NCBI GenBank assembly: GCA_012522955.1
Contig: JAAYJK010000048.1
Coordinates: 1-56,968, forward strand
Source of the DNA: Syntrophomonadaceae bacterium
Lineage (GTDB): Bacteria > Bacillota > Syntrophomonadia > Syntrophomonadales > Syntrophomonadaceae
Reading direction: 5' to 3'
DNA: 56,968 nucleotides
The notes under the pieces were generated by a model. That model did not search any database. It worked only from the letters and a program-made list of their open reading frames with translations, and was not told where the DNA came from. The translations under genes and the position numbers were made by a program. Positions 24,726-34,623 of this stretch are shown piece after piece (position 1 is the stretch's first letter; each line of letters starts with the position of its first letter).

Positions 24726-25901
24726 TTGGCCATTTTCCGTGATCATGACCGCTGGGGCCGAGACCGAAGTGCGGAAGACCGCAGACGTCACCGGCAGCTG
24801 GTGGAGGACTCCATAAAAAAAAATATTGGGAATATAATTGCTGAAGAGAGCATTATTGGACAAAGCAAGGATAAGGTTATCAAGGTTCCTATCCGAGGCC
24901 TTAAGGAATATGGCTTCATTTTTGGTGAAAACCGCCCCGGGGTGGTACCGGGAACCGGGGAAGAAAAACGTGGTGACCGTTTTGCAGGACCAGCAGAAGG
25001 TTCTGGTACTGGTGATGGAGCAGGTACAGCGGAAGGGGAGGATTATTATGAACTGGACATAACTGTAGAAGACCTGGCCGAATACCTGTTTGAAGATTTG
25101 GAATTGCCATATATGGAAAGGAAAAAGTTTTCTTTGATTGAAAGCGAAAAGAGCAGTAAACGCTGGGGCATACAGAAAAAGGGGATTCCACCTCGACTAT
25201 CCAAGAAGCGTTCTATGCAGGAAAGAATAAAGAGAAAAAAATCCCTGGAAAGATCCTATCGGGAAATGGATATTGAATCAGATAGAGAAAGGGTTCCCTT
25301 CCATGAGGAGGATTTACGCTATCATCGGGTTAAAGAACAGCTGCGTCCTCAATCCAATGCTGTGGTAATGTGCCTTATGGATAATTCAGGTTCCATGTAT
25401 CAAGAAAAAAAGTATCTGGCTCGCAGCTTCTTCTTTCTGCTTTATCATTTTGTCAAATATCGCTATGTAAATGTTGAACTGGTATTTATAAATCACACCA
25501 CTACTGCTCAAGAAGTTAATGAAGATGAGTTTTTTCACCGGGGAGAATCAGGGGGGACTTTTATCAGCAGTGCCTACAAGAAGGCTCTAGAAATAATCGA
25601 GGAACGTTATAGCCCTGAAATTTGGAACATTTATGCCTTTCATTGCAGTGACGGCGATAATTGGCCGGAAGACACTCCTTTAGCTATTGATCTTGCTAAT
25701 GAATTATGTTCCCAATGCAATTTGTTTGGCTATGGTGAGATAAGGTTGGCTATCGGTTCTTATCGCAGTGCTTCCAGTTTGCTGAAGAAGTTTGAAGGGG
25801 CTATTAAGGCTTCCAATTATGTAGCTGTGTATATTGACGGCAAGCAGGACATCTGGCCGGCCTTCAAAAAGCTTTTAACCCTTAGCGATAGGAGTGATTA
25901 A
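24726..25901 (+). CDS. yhbH: YhbH/YeaH (DUF444) sporulation-associated protein
   Basis: DUF444-family protein (391 aa). Seen: the N-terminal FRDHDRWGRDRSAEDRRRH; a Gly/Asp-rich linker near 70-100; a basic middle region; and a VWA-like C-terminal domain with MIDAS-type motif MDNSGSM and GGTFISSAYKKALEII. GAGGAG at 24711-24716 suits the TTG at 24726; an in-frame GTG at 24717 abuts the ribosome site. Second gene of the prkA operon, 34 bp after prkA. Function unproven; it is thought to partner with PrkA. Confidence 0.92.
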   Translation: MAIFRDHDRWGRDRSAEDRRRHRQLVEDSIKKNIGNIIAEESIIGQSKDKVIKVPIRGLKEYGFIFGENRPGVVPGTGEEKRGDRFAGPAEGSGTGDGAGTAEGEDYYELDITVEDLAEYLFEDLELPYMERKKFSLIESEKSSKRWGIQKKGIPPRLSKKRSMQERIKRKKSLERSYREMDIESDRERVPFHEEDLRYHRVKEQLRPQSNAVVMCLMDNSGSMYQEKKYLARSFFFLLYHFVKYRYVNVELVFINHTTTAQEVNEDEFFHRGESGGTFISSAYKKALEIIEERYSPEIWNIYAFHCSDGDNWPEDTPLAIDLANELCSQCNLFGYGEIRLAIGSYRSASSLLKKFEGAIKASNYVAVYIDGKQDIWPAFKKLLTLSDRSD

Positions 25902-25902
25902 T

Positions 25903-27243
25903 TTGGATTACCAAATGACAGACCTGGAGTATTATAACCGGATTATTGAGCAAGCTACCAGGGAGTTTGGATTAGATTGTTACCCACAGGATTTTGAAAT
26001 CTGCGATTATGAAGACATGCTTAGCTATGAGGCCTATTCCGGCATGCCTTCACGTTACCCCCACTGGAGCTTTGGCAAGGCCTGGGAGAGGAAGAAAACC
26101 TTCTATCGCTACAACTTAATAGGTTTGCCTTATGAAATGGTGATCAATTCCAACCCTTGTCTGGCCTATCTGATGAAAGAAAACACCCTTGCCTTACAGG
26201 TCCTTACTATAGCTCATGTTTATGGACATAATGATTTCTTTAAAAATAATCGTTTATTCAAAAATGGAACCAGGGCGGATTATACCGTAGAAATGTTCAA
26301 ATCCCATGCTTCTCGTATAAGTGATTATATAGCAGATCCAAGCATCGGTTATGAAAGGGTAGAAAGGATACTTGATGCTGCTCATGCCTTGCGCTTTCAA
26401 GTTTACCGAATAAGTAACGAAAAGCACCTATCCCCGGAGGAAATAAAAGAATCCCATATGGAAAAATACTATAAGGCGCAATTAAATATGGTTTCAACGA
26501 TCAAAGATAGCCAAGGAGAACAACCCAATTGGGATAAAATACCCTTGGAGCCTGAGGAAGATATTCTCCTCTTCTTGCTGCGATATGCCCGTTTAAGTGA
26601 ATGGGAGAAAGACATTATCAGTATTGTGCGCTCAGAAGCTCAATATTTTATGCCCCAGATGGAAACCAAGATTATGAATGAGGGTTGGGCCAGTTTTTGG
26701 CACTTTAAGATTTTAAATCATATAAACTTACGGCAACCATTATATTTGGAGTTCATAAAAAGACACAATCAAGTTATTGCTTCTCGTCCGGGAACCCTTA
26801 ATCCCTATCACCTGGGTTTCAAAATATTTTGTAAGCTGGAACAGGAAGGGAAACAGCTATTTGATATTAGGGAACAAGAGAGGGATGTTTCATTTATCCG
26901 CAGATACCTGGACGAAGAGCTGTGCCAGGAGTTAAATTTATTTGAATTCCAAAAGGAGAAGCAAGAATATGTGATAAGAGAGATTTCTGATGAGAGCGGG
27001 TGGAAAAAAATACGTGATACCTTGATTATGAACGTGGGCATGAATGGTATCCCGGTAATAAAAGTATCGGAAACCGATGCAGCCAAAATATTGCATTTGG
27101 AACAAGAATGGGATGGCCGGGAATTGTTACAGGATTATGCTCATAAAACCATTAAATATATTGCCCGTTTATGGGGAAATAAAGTAAGGCTGCGGGCACG
27201 GATTAATGGAGAATATAAGTTACTGGAATCTGATGGGGTATAA
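25903..27243 (+). CDS. spoVR: SpoVR family protein
   Basis: SpoVR homologue of 446 aa. Seen: FEICDYEDMLSYEAYSGMPSRYPHWSFGKAWE near the start; AHVYGHNDFFKNNRLF, a probable metal site with histidines; and MNEGWASFWHFKIL, all conserved in the family. Known: SpoVR is involved in Bacillus spore cortex formation, and the E. coli homologue YcgB is in the same operon type. AGGAG at about 25889-25893 overlaps the end of yhbH and gives correct spacing to TTG 25903, only one base after the yhbH stop, so the two are translationally coupled. Confidence 0.94.
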   Translation: MDYQMTDLEYYNRIIEQATREFGLDCYPQDFEICDYEDMLSYEAYSGMPSRYPHWSFGKAWERKKTFYRYNLIGLPYEMVINSNPCLAYLMKENTLALQVLTIAHVYGHNDFFKNNRLFKNGTRADYTVEMFKSHASRISDYIADPSIGYERVERILDAAHALRFQVYRISNEKHLSPEEIKESHMEKYYKAQLNMVSTIKDSQGEQPNWDKIPLEPEEDILLFLLRYARLSEWEKDIISIVRSEAQYFMPQMETKIMNEGWASFWHFKILNHINLRQPLYLEFIKRHNQVIASRPGTLNPYHLGFKIFCKLEQEGKQLFDIREQERDVSFIRRYLDEELCQELNLFEFQKEKQEYVIREISDESGWKKIRDTLIMNVGMNGIPVIKVSETDAAKILHLEQEWDGRELLQDYAHKTIKYIARLWGNKVRLRARINGEYKLLESDGV

Positions 27244-27393
27244 ACCAAGGCTATACTAGCTGGTGAAAGGCAGGCAAATACTGGTGTTTAAAACCAGAGT
27301 ATTCAACTTAAGCCGGAACAAAGTACTGTTCTTGTTCATAGTTTAATGTTAAAATATTAAGAAATGTGAAAACAATTACACGGAGGCTATACA

Positions 27394-27786
27394 ATGGAAG
27401 CAACATTCACTGCAGCACGTAGACTCTCCGTTCGTGCCTATTTTGATTCATTTACTTACCAATTCTCATCTCTATCAAAAGAGCCGGGCTTATTGATTTG
27501 CACCCTAATCCTAGTTGTATTTTCAACTGATCCTATCTTTTTTTACCTTGTGCCATCTTTGGCTCTCCTGATCTGTTGGGATTTATATAGATCCCTTCAG
27601 CTGAAAGATTATCTCCAAATAGGTATTCAGAATTACATTGGCCTAGTGAAGCTTAGTACATGGAAAAGTGTCAAGAGTCTTCATCTGTATTTCCGAGCAG
27701 ATGCAGTTTTCGCTCTGGTCAAGCCAGCTATAATGGACTGGAATTTCAGCAATCAAACACGGCTTAATTATTGGAAAGAAAGGTGA
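27394..27786 (+). CDS. Small membrane-associated protein, unknown
   Basis: Unrecognised 130-aa protein. It has a polar start, one or two hydrophobic segments at about 34-62 (LLICTLILVVFS and FYLVPSLALLICW), then an amphipathic C-terminal half with many aromatic residues. CGGAGG is perfectly placed before the ATG, which supports translation. It ends 5 bp before the FabG start, so they are probably one operon, perhaps localising the reductase (inference). Confidence 0.6.
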   Translation: MEATFTAARRLSVRAYFDSFTYQFSSLSKEPGLLICTLILVVFSTDPIFFYLVPSLALLICWDLYRSLQLKDYLQIGIQNYIGLVKLSTWKSVKSLHLYFRADAVFALVKPAIMDWNFSNQTRLNYWKER

Positions 27787-27791
27787 ATGCT

Positions 27792-28535
27792 TTGAAAAGA
27801 TTGGAAGGCAAGGTATCAATCATTACAGGAGCTGCCCAGGGTATCGGTCAAGGTATCGCTCACCGCTTTGCCCAAGAAGGAGCCAAGGTAGTCATATGTG
27901 ATATCAACCAAAAATTGCTGCAGCAGGTGGCCCAGGATATTATGGAGCAGGGGGGAGAGGTTCTAGACTTAATTGTAGATATTACCGATGGAGCATCTGT
28001 CAGAGCTCTGATTAAGCAGGTCATGGATAAATATGGAACAGTTGATATTCTGATTAATAACGCAGGAATTACCAGGGATGCCATGCTTCATAAGATGGAT
28101 GAAGAACAATGGAATACGGTTATGAGTATTAATCTAACCGGTACCTTTAACTGTTGCCGGGCTGTAGCAACTATTATGAGAGAGAAGGGCTATGGCAAAA
28201 TAATTAATATATCCTCGGCAGCCAGGTTTGGTAATGCAGGCCAGGTTAATTATGCAGCTACCAAGGCCGGGGTAGTAGGTTTAACTCGTTCTCTGGCCAA
28301 AGAGATGGGGATGAAAAATGTAAATGTAAATGCAGTAGCTCCCGGGTTTATCAAGACAGCTATGAGTGATGCGGTTCCAGCTGAAATTATCAAGGAGAGA
28401 ACCAAGTTATCAGCCATTCCACGTCAGGGTACGGTAGAGGAAGTAGCTAATGTCTGCCTCTTCCTGGCCAGTGATGAATCATCTTTTATAACTGGTCAAG
28501 TTATTCACGTGGATGGGGGACGCTATATGCCCTAG
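27792..28535 (+). CDS. fabG: 3-oxoacyl-ACP / acetoacetyl-CoA reductase (SDR)
   Basis: Short-chain dehydrogenase of 247 aa, exactly the FabG length. Seen: cofactor loop TGAAQGIGQGIA; CDIN at the ribose-recognition strand, which does not by itself decide NADH or NADPH; NNAGITRDAMLHKM; catalytic Ser in INISSAARFG; catalytic Tyr-x3-Lys in NYAATKAG; and SSFITGQVIHVDGGRYMP at the end. GAAAGGTG at 27777-27785 points to the TTG at 27792; an ATG at 27787 is out of frame. Known: FabG reduces 3-oxoacyl-ACP in fatty-acid synthesis. Close paralogues reduce acetoacetyl-CoA or oxidise 3-hydroxyacyl-CoA, plausible beside an acyl-CoA dehydrogenase. Confidence 0.9.
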   Translation: MKRLEGKVSIITGAAQGIGQGIAHRFAQEGAKVVICDINQKLLQQVAQDIMEQGGEVLDLIVDITDGASVRALIKQVMDKYGTVDILINNAGITRDAMLHKMDEEQWNTVMSINLTGTFNCCRAVATIMREKGYGKIINISSAARFGNAGQVNYAATKAGVVGLTRSLAKEMGMKNVNVNAVAPGFIKTAMSDAVPAEIIKERTKLSAIPRQGTVEEVANVCLFLASDESSFITGQVIHVDGGRYMP

Positions 28536-28959
28536 GCGGTTAACTGCCTGGTTTCCTGGCAATTATCAAATTAAGTAGATTCTAGGAAAACGAAAGAGGC
28601 AGGAGCTGTGTAATCTATACAATCAAGTCAACAGGATATTGATGAATAGCAAAGCCCCTTATCTGCCGGTATTCCTGAGAAAATAGGGAGGTGATATGCT
28701 CTACTGACAAACGCAGCACAGATTATAGCAGTTGGTAAGAGAAAAAGAGACGCGGCAGACATGATTTTCCATTTGATATATGGAGAGGAAAAGAGTTCGA
28801 TATTGAAGTCTGTATCATTCTCTGCAACAGCCAATATAGCATGGAAGCTTCCAAGTTGGACAAGATCTCAGATCATCGCGGAGGTTTTCAATGCTGATTG
28901 TTCACAGCAAAAACTAAAGTTTCTAAACAAATCATCAGTAAATAAAAGGAGCAGATATT
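28536..28959. other. Intergenic region between fabG and acyl-CoA dehydrogenase
   Basis: No gene supported. A ribosome-site-like GGGAGGTG at about 28686 is followed by an ATG with only two more codons, so at most a leader peptide. No terminator-quality hairpin was seen; the dehydrogenase may be transcribed from its own promoter here. Confidence 0.35.
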
Positions 28960-30753
28960 ATGGAAAAAGTAGTTAGCAGAAGAAATATTAAATTTTTACT
29001 ATATGAGGTTTTTGGCGTGGAAGACCTGACCAAATATGAGTACTTTGAAGATCATAGCCAGGAAACCTTTGATATGATAATTGATACCGCATATAAACTC
29101 GGTATGGATTTTATGTACCCGGTCTTTCAGGAGATGGACGCCAATCCTCCCGAATATGTGGATGGAATAGTAAAAACCCATCCTATAGTAAAAACCACTA
29201 TGCGTGACTTCGGCCGGGACGGATGGATTAATGCCCCCATGGCTTATGAATATGGCGGACAGCAGATTCCTCAGGTTATTCAAAACGTTATTCAGTTCAT
29301 CTTTACCGCATCAAATTATTCTTTGGGTGCATACGTGTCCCTTACCCGCGGAGCAGCTGACCTGATTGTTCACCATGGTTCCCAGGAACAAAAAGATCTT
29401 TATTTGGAAAAGATGTTTGCTGGTGAATGGCAGGGAACTATGGCCTTGACTGAGCCAGATGCGGGCAGCTCTCTGTCTGACATTAAAACCAGCGCAGAAG
29501 ACACTGGAGAAGGTTATTATAAAATCAAAGGGCAGAAAATATTTATCTCAGCTGGAGATACCGATGCAGTTGACAATACAATTCATATGATGCTGGGCAG
29601 AATCAAAGGAGCTCCAGCCGGGGTAAAAGGAATCTCCTTATTTATCGTTCCCAAATATCGTATCAAAGATAATGGCGATCTGGAATATAATGATGTTTTC
29701 TGTGCTGGAATTGAACATAAACTCGGCTATAAGGGATCACCTATATGTCAGCTAAGCATGGGGGACGAAGGGGATTGCCGCGGCTACCTGGTAGGTGAGG
29801 CTAATAAGGGTTTGGCATATATGTTCCAAATGATGAATGAGAAGCGTATTGGGGTAGGGATTGGAGCTACCGGCAAGGCCACCGCAGCCTATTACGCCGC
29901 CCTGGAATATGCCAACCAGCGCTTGCAGGGCAGACCACTAAACGAAAAGGATCCTAATTCACCACAGATTCCTATTATCAAACATGCTGATGTTAAACGC
30001 ATGCTGCTCTTCCAGCGGGCTATCTGTGAGGGAGCATTATCCTTGGCTCTGCAAAACGCTAAATACCGGGATTTGGTTAAAGTTGGAGAAGATGCGGAAA
30101 AATTTGACTTAATCTCAGATTTGATGATTCCAGTGGTAAAAACCTATCCTTCCGAAATGGGTATACTGACTACCAGTACCGCAATCCAGTGTCTGGGAGG
30201 TTATGGATTCTGCCGCGACTTCCCGGTGGAACAGTATTACCGCGATATCAGAATAGATACCCTGCATGAAGGAACTACTGGTGTTCAGGGTCAAGACTTG
30301 CTAGGCCGAAAAGTCACCATGAAGGGCGGCAAAGCCTATCAACTAGCCATGGAAGAGGTCAGAAAGACCATAGAGGAAGCAGCAAGCATTGATGAACTGA
30401 AGGCTTATGCAGCCCAGCTCAAAGATGCTCAACAAGTATTCAGCGATGTCACCGATTATCTCTTAGCTATAAAAGAAACAGGTGATAAAGAAAAATTCCA
30501 AGCTGACGCCAGTGTTTATCTGGAAATGGCTGGAGTCCTCTTCATCGGCTGGCAATGGCTGCTGCAAGCTGTAGTCGCCATCAAAGCTCTGCCCACAGCC
30601 ATTGATGTGGATAAGAATTTCTATCAGGGTAAACTCATGACTTGCCAGTATTTCTTCAAGTATGAAATGCCCAAACTGGAGAGTTTAGGAAAAACTCTGA
30701 AAACCAGTGATGGCTTAACCGTAGCCATGAATGCTGCCCTATTTGAAGACTAA
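28960..30753 (+). CDS. Acyl-CoA dehydrogenase
   Basis: FAD-dependent acyl-CoA dehydrogenase, 597 aa; the extended class (about 600) rather than the classic 380. Seen: the middle-domain flavin motif MALTEPDAGSSLSDIKT, then KIKGQKIFISAGD, the C-terminal helical domain with QCLGGYGFCRDFPVEQYYRDIRI, and the catalytic glutamate region DTLHEGTTGVQGQDLLGRK, then an extra C-terminal helical extension (about 450-597). Known: it oxidises acyl-CoA to enoyl-CoA, passing electrons to ETF. Chain length is unknown. AAAGGAGC precedes the ATG. Confidence 0.93.
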   Translation: MEKVVSRRNIKFLLYEVFGVEDLTKYEYFEDHSQETFDMIIDTAYKLGMDFMYPVFQEMDANPPEYVDGIVKTHPIVKTTMRDFGRDGWINAPMAYEYGGQQIPQVIQNVIQFIFTASNYSLGAYVSLTRGAADLIVHHGSQEQKDLYLEKMFAGEWQGTMALTEPDAGSSLSDIKTSAEDTGEGYYKIKGQKIFISAGDTDAVDNTIHMMLGRIKGAPAGVKGISLFIVPKYRIKDNGDLEYNDVFCAGIEHKLGYKGSPICQLSMGDEGDCRGYLVGEANKGLAYMFQMMNEKRIGVGIGATGKATAAYYAALEYANQRLQGRPLNEKDPNSPQIPIIKHADVKRMLLFQRAICEGALSLALQNAKYRDLVKVGEDAEKFDLISDLMIPVVKTYPSEMGILTTSTAIQCLGGYGFCRDFPVEQYYRDIRIDTLHEGTTGVQGQDLLGRKVTMKGGKAYQLAMEEVRKTIEEAASIDELKAYAAQLKDAQQVFSDVTDYLLAIKETGDKEKFQADASVYLEMAGVLFIGWQWLLQAVVAIKALPTAIDVDKNFYQGKLMTCQYFFKYEMPKLESLGKTLKTSDGLTVAMNAALFED

Positions 30754-31097
30754 AACTGTTCTTGTATGATTGCTATTGAAGAGTACAGGAAACTTGTTTA
30801 TATATTCAGATATATATATATCATGCTCTGGTTGGGCTCAGCCCAGCCAGGGCATGCCTTCTTTTTATTTCTGATAGCCTATTTAGATCTCATCTTGAGT
30901 ATTTCATGCCTGCCATGGTCGATAAATTCCGTGCCAGATAAGGCCGTATTGTATAAAAGCTGCGCTCTTAGCTGATAGGGAATTGCATATCGATTCTGTG
31001 TTAACCACTAGTTAATATTGCTTTATAATTAAACTATAACTAGAATAGCCTAAGCAGAGTAGCAGTAAAGCAAGTTTCGGAATCAGAGGTAGATAGC
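30754..31097. other. Intergenic region between acyl-CoA dehydrogenase and topB
   Basis: It holds the terminator at 30823-30869; otherwise no gene is supported. Short frames here have no ribosome site. The last 80 bp are AT-rich and likely carry the topB promoter. Confidence 0.4.
30823..30869 (+). terminator. Terminator of the acyl-CoA dehydrogenase gene
   Basis: ATGCTCTGGTTGGGCT (30823-30838) pairs with AGCCCAGCCAGGGCAT (30840-30855) with two G-U pairs, then CTTCTTTTTATTT. Strong intrinsic terminator. Confidence 0.8.
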
Positions 31098-33017
31098 TTG
31101 AGTAAAAAATTATACATTACAGAAAAACCATCGGTGGCAGGAAGCTTTGCCAGCGTTTTAGGTATAACAATATCAAAATCCGATAGAGCTCAAGGCTTTG
31201 CGGAAAATTCTCAAAGCATTATAAGCTGGTGTTATGGACATCTTGTTACTATGGCTTATCCGGATAAATATAATCCGGCCTACAAATCATGGCGTATAGC
31301 CCATTTGCCCATTATCCCCCAGGAGTACAAATACGAGATTATTGATCATACTGGCACTCAAAGACAATTTTCTGTAATAAGGCAGCTGATGCATCGTGAT
31401 GATGTAGACATGATTTACTCCTGCACTGATAGCGGGCGGGAAGGCGAGTACATTTTTCGTTTGGTCTATCAAGAAAGTGGAAGCAATAAACCCGTTAAAC
31501 GGGTATGGATATCTTCCCATACTGAAGATGCGGTAAGAATAGGGATCGATGAAGCTCAAGATATTTCTAAGTATGATTCCTTGTCCCGGGCGGCCTATTG
31601 CCGAGCTAAAGAGGATTGGCTTTTTGGCATGAATTTTAGCAGACTATATACCTGTCAATACGGCAAAGATTTGGCAGCTCGTTTACAGGAAGATAAACCA
31701 ACGGTAATAGCCATTGGAAGAGTGATGACCTGTGTCCTGGGCCTGGTAGTGGAAAGGGAATTGGAAATAAGGAACTTTGTACCCCGGATTCATTATGGAA
31801 TAGTAGCCAGCTTTTTATCGCAAGAAAAGGGGATAGCATATAAAGGTAAATGGCAGCCCAAGAAAAAGAGGGGAAGAAAGCCAGCCGATGAAGCAGTTAG
31901 CGAAGACGCATATTTAAGCCAAGATGAAGCCAAGGATATTATAAGAAAGTTAGAAGGACAGGAAGCCACTATAAAAAAGGTAGAGGTAAAAACCAAGAAG
32001 GAAGCGCCGCCTTTGCTCTTTAATCTGGCTGAATTGCAATCAGAAGCTAACAAAAAGTATAAACTTCCGGTGGATAGAACTCTGGAGATTGCCCAAAGCC
32101 TGTATGAGAAAAAACTTATATCTTACCCCCGAACCGACAGTAGGGTATTGTCTACGGATATCGTTCAGGAAATACCCAAAATCCTAAATGGCTTATATAA
32201 AAATGCTGACTTTAAAGAATCTGTCCTTCGAATAAAAGACTTTGGCCAGCTGGCCATTAATAAAACCAGCAAAAGGTTTGTGGATGACAGCAAAGTGACA
32301 GACCACTATGCCATCATCCCCACCTATGTGACAACTGACTTATCCCGATTGGACCCGGACCGTTGCAATATATACAGCTTAATAGTAAAACGCTTTTTGG
32401 CTATTTTCTATCCGGCTGCAGAGTATAATACCGTCAAGGTAGAAACAGATATCTTAGGTGAAATATTTGTAAGTAACTCCAAGACTTTAAAAGAGCCAGG
32501 TTGGAAAGAAATCTATGAAGTCACTACTACCAAGAAAGAAGAAGAGATCTCTGTTTCACCTATTCATAAACTAATCAAAAAAGAAAAGTGCCATACCAGC
32601 CTTCTGGAATTGGAAGAGAAGGAAAGCAAACCACCATCCCGTTTTTCGGATGCTGCTTTGATTCTAACCATGGAAAAAGCGGGAAAGTACATAGAAAATG
32701 AAGAGCTACGAGAGCAGATTAAAACCTGTGGCATAGGCACCTCAGCCACTCGCTCCGGAATTATAAAGAAGCTTGCGGATATCCGCTATATTAGAATAAA
32801 TCCCAAAACCCGCATTGTATCACCTGAGCCTAAAGGGGAAGCCATAGTTGAACTACTTCGTTTAACGGCAAAAGAACTGTTAAATCCAATCCTAACCGCT
32901 AGTTGGGAAAAGGGCTTGTTTATGATTCAAAATAAGGAAATCACCGAGGATGTTTTTGATGCCAAGCTAAACAGCTATATTATCCGCACTATACAAAAGG
33001 TGAAACGCAATAGCTAG
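31098..33017 (+). CDS. topB: Type IA DNA topoisomerase III
   Basis: Topoisomerase III (639 aa). Seen: N-terminal Toprim YITEKPSVAGSFASVLG with a CTDSGREGEYIF acid cluster, and the catalytic tyrosine in KLISYPRTDSR (about residue 348); the downstream GIGTSATRSGIIKKL is the conserved type IA block. The usual C-terminal zinc ribbons are missing; the protein ends in a short basic tail. A lysine-rich insert (about 253-262, PKKKRGRKPA) recalls an AT-hook. It decatenates DNA by single-strand passage. Start TTG at 31098 with AGAGGTAG upstream. Confidence 0.93.
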   Translation: MSKKLYITEKPSVAGSFASVLGITISKSDRAQGFAENSQSIISWCYGHLVTMAYPDKYNPAYKSWRIAHLPIIPQEYKYEIIDHTGTQRQFSVIRQLMHRDDVDMIYSCTDSGREGEYIFRLVYQESGSNKPVKRVWISSHTEDAVRIGIDEAQDISKYDSLSRAAYCRAKEDWLFGMNFSRLYTCQYGKDLAARLQEDKPTVIAIGRVMTCVLGLVVERELEIRNFVPRIHYGIVASFLSQEKGIAYKGKWQPKKKRGRKPADEAVSEDAYLSQDEAKDIIRKLEGQEATIKKVEVKTKKEAPPLLFNLAELQSEANKKYKLPVDRTLEIAQSLYEKKLISYPRTDSRVLSTDIVQEIPKILNGLYKNADFKESVLRIKDFGQLAINKTSKRFVDDSKVTDHYAIIPTYVTTDLSRLDPDRCNIYSLIVKRFLAIFYPAAEYNTVKVETDILGEIFVSNSKTLKEPGWKEIYEVTTTKKEEEISVSPIHKLIKKEKCHTSLLELEEKESKPPSRFSDAALILTMEKAGKYIENEELREQIKTCGIGTSATRSGIIKKLADIRYIRINPKTRIVSPEPKGEAIVELLRLTAKELLNPILTASWEKGLFMIQNKEITEDVFDAKLNSYIIRTIQKVKRNS

Positions 33018-33088
33018 GCATCAAGCTTGAATAGTTGTTTTACCTACAGCCTATTAGCTATAATTACATAGAATGGAGGTTGTAATAT

Positions 33089-34423
33089 TTGATAGTAACA
33101 CCGGAACATATAATAAAGAAGTACTTTCCAGAACCGGTAGAAACAACCCGGGAATTATATAATCGGCTGGAATTCGATGAGGCAGTTTATCCTTACTCTA
33201 ATTGGCTGAAAGATGCGGAACAGTATTGTTTTTCACAATATCTGGATGAGTCACAGTATACCCTGATTCCTGATAGCGAGGAAAAAAACTATCGGATCAG
33301 TCAGAAGGCATTTCTGGTACTGCTGGAGAGCAGTCCGTCCAAAATAGGTGACGAGATCAGGGCAAGTTTTGCCGATATCTCGGAAAGAGTGTCTAAAGAC
33401 CCTAGCTTTCTAAAAAAATTGCAGGATCAACTGGATCAGGAAGCTGGGATAGAAAAAGTAATACCCAAGGTATCCAAAAGCCTAAAAACCAAATATAATC
33501 AGTCAGGACAGGATGCTTTTGAATTCATGATTAAAGCCGATAACCGCTTGCATTTTGATATTATATCCGGCTACAATTTTCAACCTGGGGACAAAATCAA
33601 TGATGCTGCATTTTGGTTTAAACTGGTAAAGGAACAGGGTATTCCTTACCATATAGTTGATATATCATTTACTCTCAGCAATGAGAAAACTTTTTCCAAT
33701 CGGACTATATGGTCCTGCATGGAAAATAGAGATTATTATCCAGCCATACATTTGAGCAGGATAATTAGAATCAACCTGTTTGGAGATAACAAAAAGCTAG
33801 TAGACAGTTATGATTATCGTTTTAATGCTGGGCAGTTGAATGGATTGGGATCCGATCTACAAGAGGCAATGGACATGCTGCTGGAATTTAAGCCAGTAGA
33901 AGGTTTAGATATTGCTCAATTAGGGGACACAATATTACAAAGTTATAATCTTAATGATCAGGCTTATGCCCAGGCAATTAGCGAAGTGGTACCGGTCATA
34001 ATGGATTATAAAAGCCAGGCCTCTGTGGAGATGTTAGAGAATTCATTTCATGAGGCGGTAGATAACTACTGGGAATATTATGTTTTACAGGATGATCCGA
34101 CCAAAGCCATTGAAGATGACCTGGAGCAGATGATCACAGACCGTAAACCCAGGATTACTCTGGCCTTAAGCGTTTTTAACCTGCTTGATCAAAGCCATCT
34201 GATGGACAAATATTTTCATAAGAAATACAGCGATAAACAGAGGGATGTTATTTCCATCGAAGGCAGTCTGCGCTTGATATTTGCTCTGGCCGAAGCTGAG
34301 GGACTGGACCCTAACGCTGATCACGAGAAACGCATCACTGATATCTCGGCTATTGTTGCTGATCATTTCGATTTCATACAACAAATATTAGCAGAAATGG
34401 GGCAATGGCCCGATAAAAAATAG
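33089..34423 (+). CDS. Hypothetical protein downstream of topB
   Basis: A 444-aa protein I cannot assign. It is acidic and mostly helical with scattered beta-strands, without a signal peptide, transmembrane helix or recognisable motif. An apparent domain boundary is near 140-150, ahead of NRLHFDIISGYNFQPGD. GGAGG is spaced for the TTG at 33089. It is co-directional with topB, 71 bp after it, and convergent with the TIGR03915 gene. Co-transcription with topB suggests a DNA-related role, but this is inference. Confidence 0.75.
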   Translation: MIVTPEHIIKKYFPEPVETTRELYNRLEFDEAVYPYSNWLKDAEQYCFSQYLDESQYTLIPDSEEKNYRISQKAFLVLLESSPSKIGDEIRASFADISERVSKDPSFLKKLQDQLDQEAGIEKVIPKVSKSLKTKYNQSGQDAFEFMIKADNRLHFDIISGYNFQPGDKINDAAFWFKLVKEQGIPYHIVDISFTLSNEKTFSNRTIWSCMENRDYYPAIHLSRIIRINLFGDNKKLVDSYDYRFNAGQLNGLGSDLQEAMDMLLEFKPVEGLDIAQLGDTILQSYNLNDQAYAQAISEVVPVIMDYKSQASVEMLENSFHEAVDNYWEYYVLQDDPTKAIEDDLEQMITDRKPRITLALSVFNLLDQSHLMDKYFHKKYSDKQRDVISIEGSLRLIFALAEAEGLDPNADHEKRITDISAIVADHFDFIQQILAEMGQWPDKK

Positions 34424-34597
34424 CAAAAAATCCCGGGGACAATACCAGACACTGAAAAATTCTTAAATGGGTATGCTGAGCGTAAGGGAAGCATCTTGTA
34501 ACTGTATAAACAGCATAATAAGTTATTGCTGATAAGATCCTTGGTCGCCTTCGATTCCTCGGGATACCAAACAGGTTCTTGGTCAGCGGTTTCCGAC

Positions 34598-34623
34598 GGT
34601 CCCATAATCCTTAAGGGACCTTT
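34598..34623. terminator. Short hairpin between convergent genes
   Basis: GGTCCC (34598-34603) pairs with GGGACC (34615-34620), then TTT. It overlaps the end of the reverse-strand gene, so it may be a weak terminator for the gene ending at 34423. Confidence 0.3.

Noticed and set aside
28686-28740. Leader peptide between fabG and acyl-CoA dehydrogenase
   Set aside because: The ATG after GGGAGGTG gives only three codons and the GTG alternative a 15-residue peptide; nothing supports regulation.
28761-28976. 71-codon frame overlapping the dehydrogenase start
   Set aside because: No ribosome site, overlaps the well-supported ATG at 28960 in another frame.
30766-30975. 69-codon frame after acyl-CoA dehydrogenase
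   Set aside because: It runs straight through the strong terminator hairpin and lacks a ribosome site.
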